Shown: positions 8,333 through 17,827 of the stretch, piece after piece
Layout: every line of letters begins with the position of its first letter
How positions within the stretch are numbered: the stretch's first letter is position 1
Origin: Lachnospiraceae bacterium
GTDB taxonomy: Bacteria; Bacillota; Clostridia; Lachnospirales; Lachnospiraceae
NCBI GenBank assembly: GCA_022791975.1
Contig: JAAWAC010000041.1
Coordinates: 62,001 to 126,000, forward strand
Length of the DNA stretch: 64,000 nucleotides
Direction: 5' to 3'
Notes under the pieces: generated by a model
What the model was told of the DNA's origin: nothing
The model's database searches: none
The model's input: the letters and a program-made list of their open reading frames with translations, nothing else
Made by a program: the position numbers and the translations under genes

Positions 8333-11041
8333 ATGGAGAGAATAAAAAGGTGGACCATGTGGCTTGGCAGAAACCGGAAAAAGTGTCTGGAAGGATATCT
8401 GTTTTTGGCACTTCTGTATCTGGCTGTGAGTATTGCCATCCCCCATGATAAGCTGATTGCAAAGGGGCTGGAGGGAGTGGGAAAGCCCTCGCTGGCTCTG
8501 AAAACACAGGAGATTACGGACGAATCGACGTTGACCTTTCGCTATGAGGTAGAGGGGGAGATCCTGGAGGATATCTCCTTTTATTTTACTGCTGGGGGTC
8601 AGACCTTTACGCAGGGGTCTCTGGTGCTGGAGGCCCGAGATGGGGATACTGGGGAGCTGCTGGGGCAGGAGCGCCATATGCTGGCAGATCTGAAGGAGGA
8701 GGCCTTTCTGGGGGTTTCTCTGGGGCAGGACTACCAGGAGGGAACCATTCAGGTGGAGATCCGGGCGGAGGATACCACGAAAGGCCCTTTTATCTGGTTA
8801 AACACAGAGGTGGAAACACCTGGGGAGAGTTTTGAAAATGGACAGGCTCTTTCCCGAAATCTGATTTACAATGCCATATACCGGACCCAGGTTCACCAGG
8901 TAAAACAGCCACTCATCCGTTTTGCTATGCTGGTACTTCTGGGGCTTATGCTATATGCAGTGTGGGAGAGGGAGACCCAGCACCAGGAGGCCGGGGACGT
9001 TAAGACCGAAGAGCTGGGGCGGCTTGGCCGTGGTATGGATCGGATGGCCGGATTCTACAACAAATATCGGCTGCTTTTGGGACTGGGACTGCTTTTAGGT
9101 CTGGTGGCAGTGGTGTTTTATCATGTCTATGATGTGCAGATTCGAAAGGCTATGAACACCACCCAGCGAGTGGCTGTTATGCGGGATAATCAGGAGGTTT
9201 TGCCAATTACCCAAGAGAGTGCCCATCTGGAGCAGCGCTATGTGACAGAGGAGGAGGAGCTGGTGGGCCTGGGGGTTCGCATGGATTTGCCGGAGGACTT
9301 TGTGCCTGTCGGTACCATTACTGCCTCTGTTTCCCATGTAAACACAGGGGAGCGGCTCTGCACCGCCCAGGTGGCCGCAGGAGATCTGCTGGACGGACAA
9401 TATGTGGGACTGATCTTTGATAACTCTCAGAAGGGTATCAGGGGGCATGAATTTGTCGTCGAACTGGAGTTCTCTCCTGAGCTGTGGGACAGTGGCCTGT
9501 GTGTGTTTGTGACTCCGGAAGGATATTATGAGAAGAATACTTTGCTGGTAAACGGGGAGGAAAGCGCCCGACGGCTGAGTATGAATGCACATGTATACTT
9601 TAATCTCTTTCTGAAAAAATACTTTTTTGCCATGTTTGCCTTTTTTGAGCTGGCGGCTCTTGCCTTTTACTGGGCTTTGTTTATACGCCGATGGCCTATG
9701 GAAAGGGTATTTCTCTTGACGATTTTGAGCCTGGGGGTGGTGTATAATGTTCTCCTTGTGCCCTATATGACCCCAGATGAAAAGTACCATATTGATATGA
9801 GTTATCGCCATTCCAATGCACTTCTGGGGATTGAGTCGGCAGGAGAAAATAAATGCTATAAGCGGGCGGATGACGCCAAGATTTCCTTTACTTCGGAGCC
9901 CAGCCTGACCAATTATAAGCAGGTTTATGATGGCCTTTTTTCCCTGGTAGAGGATGACAGGCTGGTGGAGGCGGAAGCCACCTCTGACACCCAGGCGCCC
10001 CTGGTGGTGTACTTGCCTGCGGTGTTGGGTATGACCCTGGCCCGGCTTTTGCATCTGGGGACAGTTCCCATGCTGCTGCTGGCCCGTTGGTGTAGCCTTC
10101 TGTTTTTTGCTCTGTTGGTTTACTGGGGAATGAAAAAGCTTCCCTTTGGCAAAATCACTTTGTTTTTAGTGGCAATTCTGCCTATGAATTTGCAGCAGTG
10201 TACCTCCTTTTCTTATGATGCGGTGATCAGTGGCGTGATCATCCTGTACACCTGCTGGTGTCTGGCTCTGGCCTATGGGGAGGAGATGGTGAAACCCAGG
10301 GACATGCTGCTTCTGGGAGCTTTGGCGATTGTGATGATCTATGGAAAGAGCGGCGTGTATCTTCCCATCTGCCTTTTAGCCCTGTTGATTCCTGCCAGAC
10401 GATTCCGGGGAAAGCGGGTGCAGCTGTTTTCCATGGTGGGGTTAATTTTGTTGCCAGTGCTGAGCTTTCTCAATCGGAACACAGCCACAGTAAGCCAGAT
10501 TGTAACCACCACGGAGGCCACCAGCACGGTGGGTTCCTCCACCACGGCAGGCTATACCATCGGCTATTTTCTGCAAGATCCTCTGGCCTTTGTATCCATG
10601 ATGATGAGCACCATCACGGACAAGCTGGGGTTTTATCTCCAGTCTTTGGTAGGGCAGAAGATGGGATGGGTGGAGATTGAGATTTCTGAGGCGATTCCCA
10701 TTCTGTTTTTGATTTTGCTGGTGCTGTCTGTGTGCAAGACCAGGGAGGAGCCCTTCTATGTGAAAGCCTGGCAGAAATGGTGGGTGGCGCTGGTGTGTGG
10801 AGCCAGCTTTGGCATTATTTTGGTGGGAATGCTGCTCACCTGGACGCCTATGGGGAATGTGTCTATTGAGGGGGTGCAGGGGCGCTATCTGATTCCCCTG
10901 TTGCCGGCCCTGGCCCTGGTGGGGCGCAACCGGCTGCTGTTGTATGAGCGAAGCCCGGAAAGGGGACTGGCTTATACTGCCTTTGTGGGCCAGCTTTTGG
11001 CGGTGATGTATTTGATTAAGGCGGTGCTGATTATTCGATAG
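8333..11041 (+). CDS. DUF2142 family polytopic membrane protein
   Basis: A 902-residue membrane protein. An N-terminal helix (about residues 20-38) is followed by an extracytoplasmic beta-rich part, two further helices (about 193-212 and 243-263), a second soluble part, and from residue 425 at least eight helices. The segment YMTPDEKYHIDMSYRH after a hydrophobic helix matches the DUF2142 family, which resembles GT-C glycosyltransferases and occurs in polysaccharide loci. RBS GGAGG precedes the ATG. It opens a run of glycan genes that continues to 16406. A transferase role using a lipid-linked donor is inference. Confidence 0.82.
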   Translation: MERIKRWTMWLGRNRKKCLEGYLFLALLYLAVSIAIPHDKLIAKGLEGVGKPSLALKTQEITDESTLTFRYEVEGEILEDISFYFTAGGQTFTQGSLVLEARDGDTGELLGQERHMLADLKEEAFLGVSLGQDYQEGTIQVEIRAEDTTKGPFIWLNTEVETPGESFENGQALSRNLIYNAIYRTQVHQVKQPLIRFAMLVLLGLMLYAVWERETQHQEAGDVKTEELGRLGRGMDRMAGFYNKYRLLLGLGLLLGLVAVVFYHVYDVQIRKAMNTTQRVAVMRDNQEVLPITQESAHLEQRYVTEEEELVGLGVRMDLPEDFVPVGTITASVSHVNTGERLCTAQVAAGDLLDGQYVGLIFDNSQKGIRGHEFVVELEFSPELWDSGLCVFVTPEGYYEKNTLLVNGEESARRLSMNAHVYFNLFLKKYFFAMFAFFELAALAFYWALFIRRWPMERVFLLTILSLGVVYNVLLVPYMTPDEKYHIDMSYRHSNALLGIESAGENKCYKRADDAKISFTSEPSLTNYKQVYDGLFSLVEDDRLVEAEATSDTQAPLVVYLPAVLGMTLARLLHLGTVPMLLLARWCSLLFFALLVYWGMKKLPFGKITLFLVAILPMNLQQCTSFSYDAVISGVIILYTCWCLALAYGEEMVKPRDMLLLGALAIVMIYGKSGVYLPICLLALLIPARRFRGKRVQLFSMVGLILLPVLSFLNRNTATVSQIVTTTEATSTVGSSTTAGYTIGYFLQDPLAFVSMMMSTITDKLGFYLQSLVGQKMGWVEIEISEAIPILFLILLVLSVCKTREEPFYVKAWQKWWVALVCGASFGIILVGMLLTWTPMGNVSIEGVQGRYLIPLLPALALVGRNRLLLYERSPERGLAYTAFVGQLLAVMYLIKAVLIIR

Positions 11042-11097
11042 AAGATACGTCTGTGCAGGAAAAAGATATGGGCCAGGCAGGCCTACGGAGGAGTCAC

Positions 11098-12630
11098 ATG
11101 GATAAAAAGCGTTTAGCGATAAATATGTCGGCCCAGCTGCTGGTTTTTGTGATAAATCTGGGAATCAGCTTTGTGTTGACCAGTGTGATTGACAGCAATA
11201 TCAGCGATGGCTACGGGTTTATAAAGACGGCCAATGACATAGTAATCTGGGCCCAAATTGTGGTATCGGCTCTAAACACCATGGCCAGCCGTTTTATTAC
11301 CATACAGCTGCACAAGCAAAACCACCAAGGGGCCAATGAATATTTTGCTTCCGTGTTTTACGCCAATCTGATGATGGCTGGTATTTTTCTCATTCCTGCT
11401 GTTTGCGTGGTACTTTTTTTGAACCAGCTTCTCCAGGTGCCAGGGGAGATTCTTCGGGATGTACAGCTCCTTTGGGGATTTGTTTTTCTGAACTTTTTTG
11501 TGAGTATTACCACTTCGGTTTTTGGAGTCACCACGTACAGCCTGAATCGGCTGGAGCTAACTTCCCTGGCAACCATTGTGTCGGAGCTTAGTAGAGTGCT
11601 GCTTTTGTTTATTACCTACCGTTTTTTTCCGGCCTATCTGTGGTATGTGGGCTTGGGCTCTGTGGTTGCCACCGGGATTGTGGCAGTGGCCAATTTCCGG
11701 TTCACCCGCCGGTTACTGCCCCAGATTCAAATCCGCAGAGACAGCTTTCGCTGGGACAAGGTGCGGGAGCTAATCTCCCTGGGGGCCTGGAATTCCGTGA
11801 CCAGGCTGGGGCAGGTTTTGCTGGACGGTCTGGACACCTTTATTGCCAATGTGTTTATCAGCGCTGCTGCCATGAATTCTCTGGCCATCGCTAAACAGAT
11901 CCCCACCATGCTCTCCTCCCTGATGGGAACTGTGGTGGGTGTTTTCACTCCCAGCATAACCATTGCCTATGCCCGGGAGGATAAACAGGAGCTGTTGGAT
12001 GTGATCAAAAGCTCCAACCGGATTATGATTTTTATGATGAGTATTCCCATTGCGTTTGTGGTAGCCTATGGAAGAGTGTTCTTTTCTCTGTGGATGCACT
12101 GGAGGCAGGATCAAGAACTGTTATACCGGCTGGCGGTGCTGTCCATGGCTGTTCTTTTTGTCAGCGCCAGCATTCAGGTGCTGTATCATGTATTTATCAT
12201 CACCAAAAAGGTGCGGGTGAATTCTCTGGTGATGGTGGGCAGCGGAGCCCTGACCACGGCCATTGTGTTTGGGCTTTTGCAGGTGACGGACCTGGGATTG
12301 TATGCCATTGCGGGTGTGAGCACGGTTATCGGGCTTATCCGAAATCTGACCTTTACCCCCATTTATGCGGCCCGGTGTCTGGATCTGAAATGGAATTATT
12401 TTTACGGGGATATCTTTATGGGCCTTTTGTCCATTGGATGTATCTGGCTTCTGGGTGTGCTGTCCCAGCAGCTGTTTCCCATTCACAGCTGGGCAGGATT
12501 GTTCCTGGTGGGCTGTAGCACGGGTGTGGTGGCCCTGGGCGTGAATTTTTTTATTGTGCTTGGAAAAAGTGAGCGGGAAATGATTTTTGGAAAGCTAAAG
12601 GAAAAGCTGGGCCGACAGGCAAGGGAGTGA
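11098..12630 (+). CDS. Wzx-like polysaccharide flippase (MOP superfamily)
   Basis: A 510-residue protein with about 12 to 14 membrane helices across its whole length, of the oligosaccharide flippase / PST type that moves undecaprenyl-linked repeat units across the membrane. The N-terminal SAQLLVFVINLGISFVLT and the helix-rich body fit the family. The frame is open to 11053, but GGAGGAG at 11087-11093 places the start at ATG 11098. It lies 56 bases after the DUF2142 gene and 8 bases before an acetyltransferase, so it is in the same operon. The identity of the substrate cannot be read from the sequence. Confidence 0.88.
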   Translation: MDKKRLAINMSAQLLVFVINLGISFVLTSVIDSNISDGYGFIKTANDIVIWAQIVVSALNTMASRFITIQLHKQNHQGANEYFASVFYANLMMAGIFLIPAVCVVLFLNQLLQVPGEILRDVQLLWGFVFLNFFVSITTSVFGVTTYSLNRLELTSLATIVSELSRVLLLFITYRFFPAYLWYVGLGSVVATGIVAVANFRFTRRLLPQIQIRRDSFRWDKVRELISLGAWNSVTRLGQVLLDGLDTFIANVFISAAAMNSLAIAKQIPTMLSSLMGTVVGVFTPSITIAYAREDKQELLDVIKSSNRIMIFMMSIPIAFVVAYGRVFFSLWMHWRQDQELLYRLAVLSMAVLFVSASIQVLYHVFIITKKVRVNSLVMVGSGALTTAIVFGLLQVTDLGLYAIAGVSTVIGLIRNLTFTPIYAARCLDLKWNYFYGDIFMGLLSIGCIWLLGVLSQQLFPIHSWAGLFLVGCSTGVVALGVNFFIVLGKSEREMIFGKLKEKLGRQARE

Positions 12631-12638
12631 GGTAACAG

Positions 12639-13190
12639 ATGAAGGAATTGGCAGTGCGGGCGGCTTTTACTCTGCCCCGAATACTCTGGTGGAAATGTAG
12701 ATACAGAGGGCGGCTATCCCTGCCCTGGGTGCAGGCTCTTGGAAAGCATGGGGAGCTTCACATGGATAAAAAAGGACGGCTGTCTCTGGGAAAGGAGACT
12801 GTATCCCGGTTTGGCCTTTTCCTCCGGGTAGAAGGGGGAGAGCTTTCCATCGGCGATAAATGTTTTTTTAATACCCAGGTAAGCATTACCTGTATGGAAA
12901 AAATTTCCATTGGAGACAGATGCCAGATTGCCAATCATGTGGTGATCGTGGATCATGACCATGATTACCAGGCTGGATGGGGGCACTACCAGACGGCGCC
13001 AGTGACCATTGGAAGCGATGTGTGGATTGGGGCCAATGTGGTTATCTTAAAGGGGAGCATCATCGGGGACGGCGCGGTAATTGCAGCGGGAACTGTGGTG
13101 AGAGGACATGTAAAACCCTGTCATCTTTATCTGGGAATCCATAGGCCCCAGCGTCCTCTGGAGACGGGAGAGAAGGTGGGGCAGCTATGA
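12639..13190 (+). CDS. Hexapeptide-repeat (LbetaH) acyltransferase
   Basis: A 183-residue left-handed beta-helix acyltransferase of the maltose/galactoside O-acetyltransferase type. Hexapeptide repeats run from about residue 65 to 165 (ISIGDRCQIANHVVI, VTIGSDVWIGANVVI, SIIGDGAVIAAG). The HDHDY segment near residue 106 holds the likely catalytic histidine. It probably O- or N-acetylates a sugar of the glycan made by the neighbouring transferases, with acetyl-CoA as donor. GAGGTAACAG precedes the ATG. It overlaps the next glycosyltransferase by four bases (ATGA). Confidence 0.88.
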   Translation: MKELAVRAAFTLPRILWWKCRYRGRLSLPWVQALGKHGELHMDKKGRLSLGKETVSRFGLFLRVEGGELSIGDKCFFNTQVSITCMEKISIGDRCQIANHVVIVDHDHDYQAGWGHYQTAPVTIGSDVWIGANVVILKGSIIGDGAVIAAGTVVRGHVKPCHLYLGIHRPQRPLETGEKVGQL

Positions 13191-14221
13191 TCAGTATCAT
13201 TGTCCCTGTCTATAACAGTGAAAAAACCCTGGCCCGCTGTGTAAAAAGCCTGCAATCCCAGAGGGAGGAGGAGCTGGAGATTCTTCTGGTGGATGATGGG
13301 TCCCCGGATGGCTGTCCGGCTCTCTGCGATAGCTTTTCTAGAAAGGATCCCCGGATACGTGTGATTCACAAGGAAAATGGAGGGGTATCCTCAGCTCGCA
13401 ATGCGGGCCTCCAGGCTGCGATAGGAACGTATGTTCAGTTTGTGGACAGTGATGACTATGTGGAGCCGGATTATTGCCATGCCATGCGCCTGGCTTTGGA
13501 AAACAGCGGGAGTTGGATGGCTATTTGTGGATATCACCATCATTATGTGGGGGATGATGTGGAAAAGCTGCCCGGGAGTGGGCAAACGCTTTTGGAATTG
13601 TATGGGAAGGGGTTCCTGAATATGCCCTGGAACAAGCTGTTTTTGCGGGAGATGGCGGGAAGCTTTCCGGAGGATTTAAGCCTGGGAGAGGATTTGCTCT
13701 TTAATTTACAGTATCTGAAAACTTCCAGAGGAGCTGGGAAAGAAAAGGAAATCTCTGGGGGAAAAGAAGCTGTGACGCTGGTGGAGAGACCTCTCTATCA
13801 TTACTTCCAGGAAGAAACAGGCCAAAACTTATCGGACAAAAAGCGGCAGGATAAGCTTAAGTTGGCAAAGCGTATCCGGAGGGAGGCGGAGAAATTTTTT
13901 CTGGAGGAAGCGGCGGGACATTTGACGGAGGACAAAAAGCGGGATATTCAAAGGGTGGTGGAAACCCGTTTTCTGTGCGAATGTTTGGATGATGTGGGAC
14001 GGTTGCCTTTTGACAGAGAGATGGGAGGAGAGCAAAAGCGGGCGGAAATCCGCAAGCTCTGCCAGGATACACAGGTGCGCCGGGCCTGCCAGCTGGGAGC
14101 TCCGGAACCCTTGGACTACCGGATACTCCAGTGGAGTATGGGACGTGGGCTGGTAAGGCTTACCTGGTGTTTAAGCTTTTTGCGCAGTCTTGCCGTTTGC
14201 CTGAAACGAAGAACCAGGTAG
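13187..14221 (+). CDS. Family 2 glycosyltransferase
   Basis: A 344-residue GT-A enzyme. The nucleotide-binding strand ISIIVPVYNSE opens the protein, followed by LLVDDGSPDGCP near residue 35 and the metal-binding DSDDYV near 87. It transfers a sugar from a nucleotide donor to a lipid-linked acceptor at the inner membrane face; donor and acceptor are unknown. No membrane helix is visible. It shares long identical runs (DDGSPDGCPALCD) with the next gene, so the two look like tandem paralogues. Start coupled to the acetyltransferase stop by ATGA. Confidence 0.92.
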   Translation: MISIIVPVYNSEKTLARCVKSLQSQREEELEILLVDDGSPDGCPALCDSFSRKDPRIRVIHKENGGVSSARNAGLQAAIGTYVQFVDSDDYVEPDYCHAMRLALENSGSWMAICGYHHHYVGDDVEKLPGSGQTLLELYGKGFLNMPWNKLFLREMAGSFPEDLSLGEDLLFNLQYLKTSRGAGKEKEISGGKEAVTLVERPLYHYFQEETGQNLSDKKRQDKLKLAKRIRREAEKFFLEEAAGHLTEDKKRDIQRVVETRFLCECLDDVGRLPFDREMGGEQKRAEIRKLCQDTQVRRACQLGAPEPLDYRILQWSMGRGLVRLTWCLSFLRSLAVCLKRRTR

Positions 14222-14277
14222 ACTGTTCTATACGGAAAGATAAATAAACTGTAAAAATTTGGAAAGGATGTCCTGGA

Positions 14278-15291
14278 ATGAAGGAGCTGGTATCAGTAAT
14301 TATTCCCGTTTATAAGGTGGAGACTTATCTGGAGCGCTGTGTGGATTCCGTACTGGCTCAGACCTATGAAAATCTGGAGATTCTCCTGGTGGACGATGGA
14401 TCGCCGGATGGTTGCCCGGCTCTCTGCGATAAATATGCGGCCGCAGACTCCCGGGTGCGGGTGATTCACCAGGAGAATATGGGGCTCTCCGGAGCCCGAA
14501 ATGCGGGAATCGACCAGGCGCAGGGAAGCTATCTTTCCTTTATCGATTCGGATGATTATGTGGCACCGGATTTTATAGAAAGCCTTTACGAGGCCTGTGT
14601 AAGCACCGGCAGTCAATTAAGCCTGTGCCGATGGATGTATGTGCATGGGGAGGAGCTGCCCCGGGAAGAGGCAAAGACGGCTGGATGTAAGACCACAGAG
14701 GGTGGAGGGGAAGAGGGGCTTCGGGTTTATAGCCGCCGGGAATTGATGGAAATGCTGTATGATCCGGATGGGGCGTATTTTGTGGTGGCCTGGAACAAAC
14801 TGTATCGCCGGGAGCTTTTTGGGGAAATTCGGTATCCTCTGGGACAGATTCATGAGGATGAGGCCACTACCTACAAGCTGTTTCACCGGGCTGCCCAGGG
14901 AGCGTTTGTGGATCGGCCGCTGTATGGCTATTTTGTGGCGCCCAGCAGCATTACCCGGGGCTTTAACCCTCGCCGCTTGGACTGGATCACCGGGGTAAAA
15001 GAGCGGTTGGACTTTTTTGAGAAGAATGGATATACCTGGTTAATGCCCCAGGCGCTACAAGCCTTTGCGGACGGAATGATCGATATTTATTTTGGGCTGG
15101 TGGATTATCAACCGGAGAACCGGGAGGACAGGCAACGAATTCGGGAGCTGGTGCGCCAGGGGCAAAAGAGAGTGGGCGCCTATGGCCGCTTTCCCCTTCG
15201 GACAGCTGTGGGATATTGGCTTTTTGTCCATGTTCCTGGGATTTACCGGATTCTGCTTGACAGGGTGAAGAGCGAGAATGGAAAGCAGTAA
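14278..15291 (+). CDS. Family 2 glycosyltransferase
   Basis: A 337-residue GT2 enzyme, paralogous to the gene before it: VSVIIPVYKVETYLERC at the start, VDDGSPDGCPALCD near residue 40, and DSDDYV near 88. A VVAWNKLYRRELF segment near residue 164 and the EDEATTYKLFHRA motif near 195 are the conserved C-terminal features of the EpsH/WcaA-like subgroup. An AAAGGATG stretch lies upstream of the ATG. It belongs to the polysaccharide operon beginning at 8333; acceptor and donor are not predictable. Confidence 0.92.
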   Translation: MKELVSVIIPVYKVETYLERCVDSVLAQTYENLEILLVDDGSPDGCPALCDKYAAADSRVRVIHQENMGLSGARNAGIDQAQGSYLSFIDSDDYVAPDFIESLYEACVSTGSQLSLCRWMYVHGEELPREEAKTAGCKTTEGGGEEGLRVYSRRELMEMLYDPDGAYFVVAWNKLYRRELFGEIRYPLGQIHEDEATTYKLFHRAAQGAFVDRPLYGYFVAPSSITRGFNPRRLDWITGVKERLDFFEKNGYTWLMPQALQAFADGMIDIYFGLVDYQPENREDRQRIRELVRQGQKRVGAYGRFPLRTAVGYWLFVHVPGIYRILLDRVKSENGKQ

Positions 15292-15341
15292 GTATGGCAA
15301 TGGCTGAGGGGAAAATTGGAAAAACAGGAGCTGAGGATAGA

Positions 15342-16406
15342 ATGGAAACGACGGTCAGTGTGATTGTGCCCATATACAATGTGGAGCATTTGCTGGAGCG
15401 CTGTGTGGACAGCATTTTGGAGCAGACGAAGAAGGATTTGGAGATAATCCTGGTGGACGACGGTTCCACGGACGGCTCCGGACGGCTCTGCGATCTTTAT
15501 GCCCAGAGGGATAGGCGGATTCAGGTGCTCCACAAGGAGAATGGGGGGCTTACTTCGGCATGGAAGGCAGGACTTGGCCTTGCCACCAGCTGTTATGTGG
15601 GGTTTGTGGACAGCGATGACTGGATTGACCCAGACATGTATGAGCGCATGTATGAGATGGCTTTGGCGGAGAACGCGGATATGGTGGTGTGTGGCCTGGT
15701 ATATGAGTTTCAGGACCCCAAGATCCCCAAGCGCCAGGAGGGCTCCAATTTTCGTCGGAAAATCTATGAGCGAGAGGACCTGGAGAAAATTTTTCCCCGG
15801 CTAATCAATGACGGACACTTTTTCGGGCGGACCATTCAACCGGCCCGGGTGACAAAGCTTTACCGGAGGTTGCTCCTTAAGCAGAATCTACAGTTTTGCA
15901 GTGATAAGGTTTCTGTGGGGGAGGATATGCAGATTACCTTTCCCGTTCTTTTGGATGTGGGAAAGCTTTGCGTTCTCCTGGACTTTTATCCTTATCACTA
16001 CTGGATTACCGAAAGTTCCATGACAGGAAAGCATGACAGCGCCTATCTGGAGAAGGTGAAACGAATTACCCGGCAGCTGTACCGCATTAGCGATGCAAAA
16101 AAGGTCTATGATTTTAAGCCCCAGATACGCAATGACTTTCTCAGTCTTTCCGTGTTGGCGGTGAAAAATGAAATCTACAGGAATTATCGGGCCGGGAGAA
16201 GGGTTGTAGTGGAAAATGTGCGTCAGATCTGTGAGGATTCTATGGTTAGGGAGGCGCTGGCCGGTCATACCATGGATCAACTGTCCTTTTCCATTCGATT
16301 GTACCTGTATTTGATGCGTCGGCGCCATTACCGGTTGTGCTATTGGATGGTGCTGGTGTTTTTCAAGATGCAGTATTACCTGGGCAGAGAGTATAAGAGA
16401 CAGTGA
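15342..16406 (+). CDS. Family 2 glycosyltransferase
   Basis: A 354-residue GT2 enzyme with VSVIVPIYNVEHLLERC at the N-terminus, LVDDGSTDGSG near residue 38 and DSDDWIDPDMYE near 89. The GEDMQITFPVLL motif near residue 190 is the conserved acidic site of the subgroup. The frame is open back to 15294, but GAGGAT lies four bases before ATG 15342 and the conserved fold starts directly after it, so I prefer this start. It is the last gene of the first glycan operon; the DeoR gene downstream has its own promoter. Confidence 0.9.
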   Translation: METTVSVIVPIYNVEHLLERCVDSILEQTKKDLEIILVDDGSTDGSGRLCDLYAQRDRRIQVLHKENGGLTSAWKAGLGLATSCYVGFVDSDDWIDPDMYERMYEMALAENADMVVCGLVYEFQDPKIPKRQEGSNFRRKIYEREDLEKIFPRLINDGHFFGRTIQPARVTKLYRRLLLKQNLQFCSDKVSVGEDMQITFPVLLDVGKLCVLLDFYPYHYWITESSMTGKHDSAYLEKVKRITRQLYRISDAKKVYDFKPQIRNDFLSLSVLAVKNEIYRNYRAGRRVVVENVRQICEDSMVREALAGHTMDQLSFSIRLYLYLMRRRHYRLCYWMVLVFFKMQYYLGREYKRQ

Positions 16407-16455
16407 AAATTGGGAAATTTTTTCTGCTAAAATGTGAGAAAATATTTAAAATGTC

Positions 16456-16485
16456 TATACAAATCAGGGAGAGGTATGCTATAAT
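16456..16485 (+). promoter_or_regulatory. Promoter for the DeoR-type regulator
   Basis: An extended -10 (TGCTATAAT, hexamer 16480-16485) with a weak -35 TATACA (16456-16461) at 18-base spacing, about 44 bases before the regulator start. Confidence 0.55.
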
Positions 16486-16528
16486 ACGGATAATTTAAAG
16501 GACGGACAACAGGAAGCGGGGGCAGTGT

Positions 16529-17326
16529 ATGAAGGATTGGCGGGAGCAGGAGCTGATGAATCAGCTGAGGATTAAAGGGAAGCTTGAGCTGGGGGAAGTG
16601 GTTGAATTGCTTCAGGTGTCAGAATCCACCGCCCGGCGGTTGTTCTCCCGGTTGGAGGAGGAGGGAAAGATTATCCGGGTTTACGGAGGCATTCAGCTGT
16701 CGGCCAAAAACCCGGCGGAATATTCCTTTGAGCGGGTGGCACAGAATAATATTGAGGAAAAGCGGGCCATTGCCGCGGCAGCTGTGGGGCTTTTGCGGGA
16801 CGGGGATACGATTTTTTGCGATTCAGGGACCACAGTGCTTTGCTTCTGTATGGAGATCGTGCGCCGGATACATGAGAGACCTTTGAATATCCAGGTGTTT
16901 ACCAATTCTCTAGCCATTTTGGAGGTGCTGTCTCCCTATTTACCTGTGGTGATGCTGGGCGGGGAGTACCGGCCTCACCGGAAGGATTTCAGCGGCTATC
17001 TGGCGGAGATTGCTCTGTCCCGGATTCACACGGACAGGTGCTTTATCGGTACAGATGGCTATGACGGAAAGAAGTATCTCACCACAACAGATTTTGATAC
17101 GGCTCGCCTGGCAGAAATTGCCATCAGCAACTCGGATATGACGGTGATTCTGTGTGATTCTAGCAAATTTGCGGAGTGTGAGCCTATTGGGTATGCGGAG
17201 ATTGGCTGTGTGGATCTGCTGGTGACAGATAGTGGCCTTGATCCGGTCATACGAGGGCAGCTGGAAGGATTTCCTAGCAGACTCATGTGCGTGGATATGG
17301 AAAAGTGGAGAAAGGAAAACCCCTAG
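16529..17326 (+). CDS. DeoR-family transcriptional regulator
   Basis: A 265-residue sugar-responsive regulator. The N-terminal DeoR helix-turn-helix spans about residues 5-57 (KLELGEVVELLQVSESTARRL, with the recognition helix followed by VYGGIQL). The C-terminal DeoRC effector domain carries the phosphosugar-binding loops DTIFCDSGTT (near residue 94) and FIGTDGYD (near 173). Such proteins usually repress an adjacent sugar operon and release DNA on binding a sugar phosphate. It lies 501 bases upstream of the FGGY kinase in the same direction, and several dyads in that gap are candidate operators. Confidence 0.92.
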   Translation: MKDWREQELMNQLRIKGKLELGEVVELLQVSESTARRLFSRLEEEGKIIRVYGGIQLSAKNPAEYSFERVAQNNIEEKRAIAAAAVGLLRDGDTIFCDSGTTVLCFCMEIVRRIHERPLNIQVFTNSLAILEVLSPYLPVVMLGGEYRPHRKDFSGYLAEIALSRIHTDRCFIGTDGYDGKKYLTTTDFDTARLAEIAISNSDMTVILCDSSKFAECEPIGYAEIGCVDLLVTDSGLDPVIRGQLEGFPSRLMCVDMEKWRKENP

Positions 17327-17355
17327 GGAGGGGGCAGGCTGTAGAAGGTTGCACA

Positions 17356-17408
17356 GGAAGTGTAACAGAATCATCCAAACAGATGGTTTTGTTACACTTC
17401 CTTTTTTA
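17356..17408 (+). terminator. Rho-independent terminator after the DeoR gene
   Basis: A perfect 12-bp stem, GGAAGTGTAACA (17356-17367) with TGTTACACTTCC (17390-17401), followed by TTTTTT. It separates the regulator from the catabolic operon. Confidence 0.88.
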
Positions 17409-17624
17409 GATAAGATTCTCTTTCATAAGTGGCAGACCATGTGGGCCAGCGCCCTCACCGCAGGAACTCTGCCCGACAAGTGGGTGCTCCATAGTCTTTG
17501 GGAACAGAAGCCATATGGATGTATCCTTGGTAGGAGCAGCCTATTTCTGTGCCCAGGCGCTAGGAGTGGGAGGGAATTTTCATTTGTAAGTTTTGCATTC
17601 CTAGCAAAAGTTGCAAATTTGAAA

Positions 17625-17652
17625 CTGTCATTTTTGAGCAGAAATATGACAG
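17625..17652. promoter_or_regulatory. Inverted repeat upstream of the kinase promoter
   Basis: CTGTCAT (17625-17631) and ATGACAG (17646-17652) form a 7-bp dyad separated by 14 bases, 19 bases before the -35 box. It may be an operator for the DeoR regulator. The rest of 17409-17624 shows no gene or recognisable site. Confidence 0.35.
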
Positions 17653-17670
17653 AATCAGTCAAATATTCAG

Positions 17671-17699
17671 TTGACAAATGAAAGAAAAAATTGTATTAT
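17671..17699 (+). promoter_or_regulatory. Promoter of the FGGY-kinase operon
   Basis: Consensus -35 TTGACA (17671-17676) and -10 TATTAT (17694-17699) with 17-base spacing, giving a leader of about 120 bases before the kinase ATG. Confidence 0.75.
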
Positions 17700-17742
17700 A
17701 TAAACTATATAAAGTAAGTTTCTTTTATTGACGGAAAATTTT

Positions 17743-17805
17743 GTATTTTCAGAAAAATACGGGTTTTATCAGAGAAAATTTTCGGAACAGAGAGGAGTTC
17801 CGAAA
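17743..17805 (+). promoter_or_regulatory. Cluster of dyads in the operon leader
   Basis: Three dyads sit in the leader: GTATTTT-CAGA-AAAATAC (17743-17760), the palindrome GAAAATTTTC (17774-17783), and a 9-bp hairpin TTTCGGAAC / GTTCCGAAA (17780-17788 with 17797-17805). The first two look like operators; the hairpin, 22 bases before the ATG, may act in the RNA. Which protein binds is not visible. Confidence 0.45.
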
Positions 17806-17827
17806 TATGTACGGGTGAGGCATACAG

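Noticed and set aside
17423-17677. 84-codon minus-strand frame in the DeoR-kinase gap
   Set aside because: No ribosome site, no recognisable domain, and it overlaps the likely operator region.
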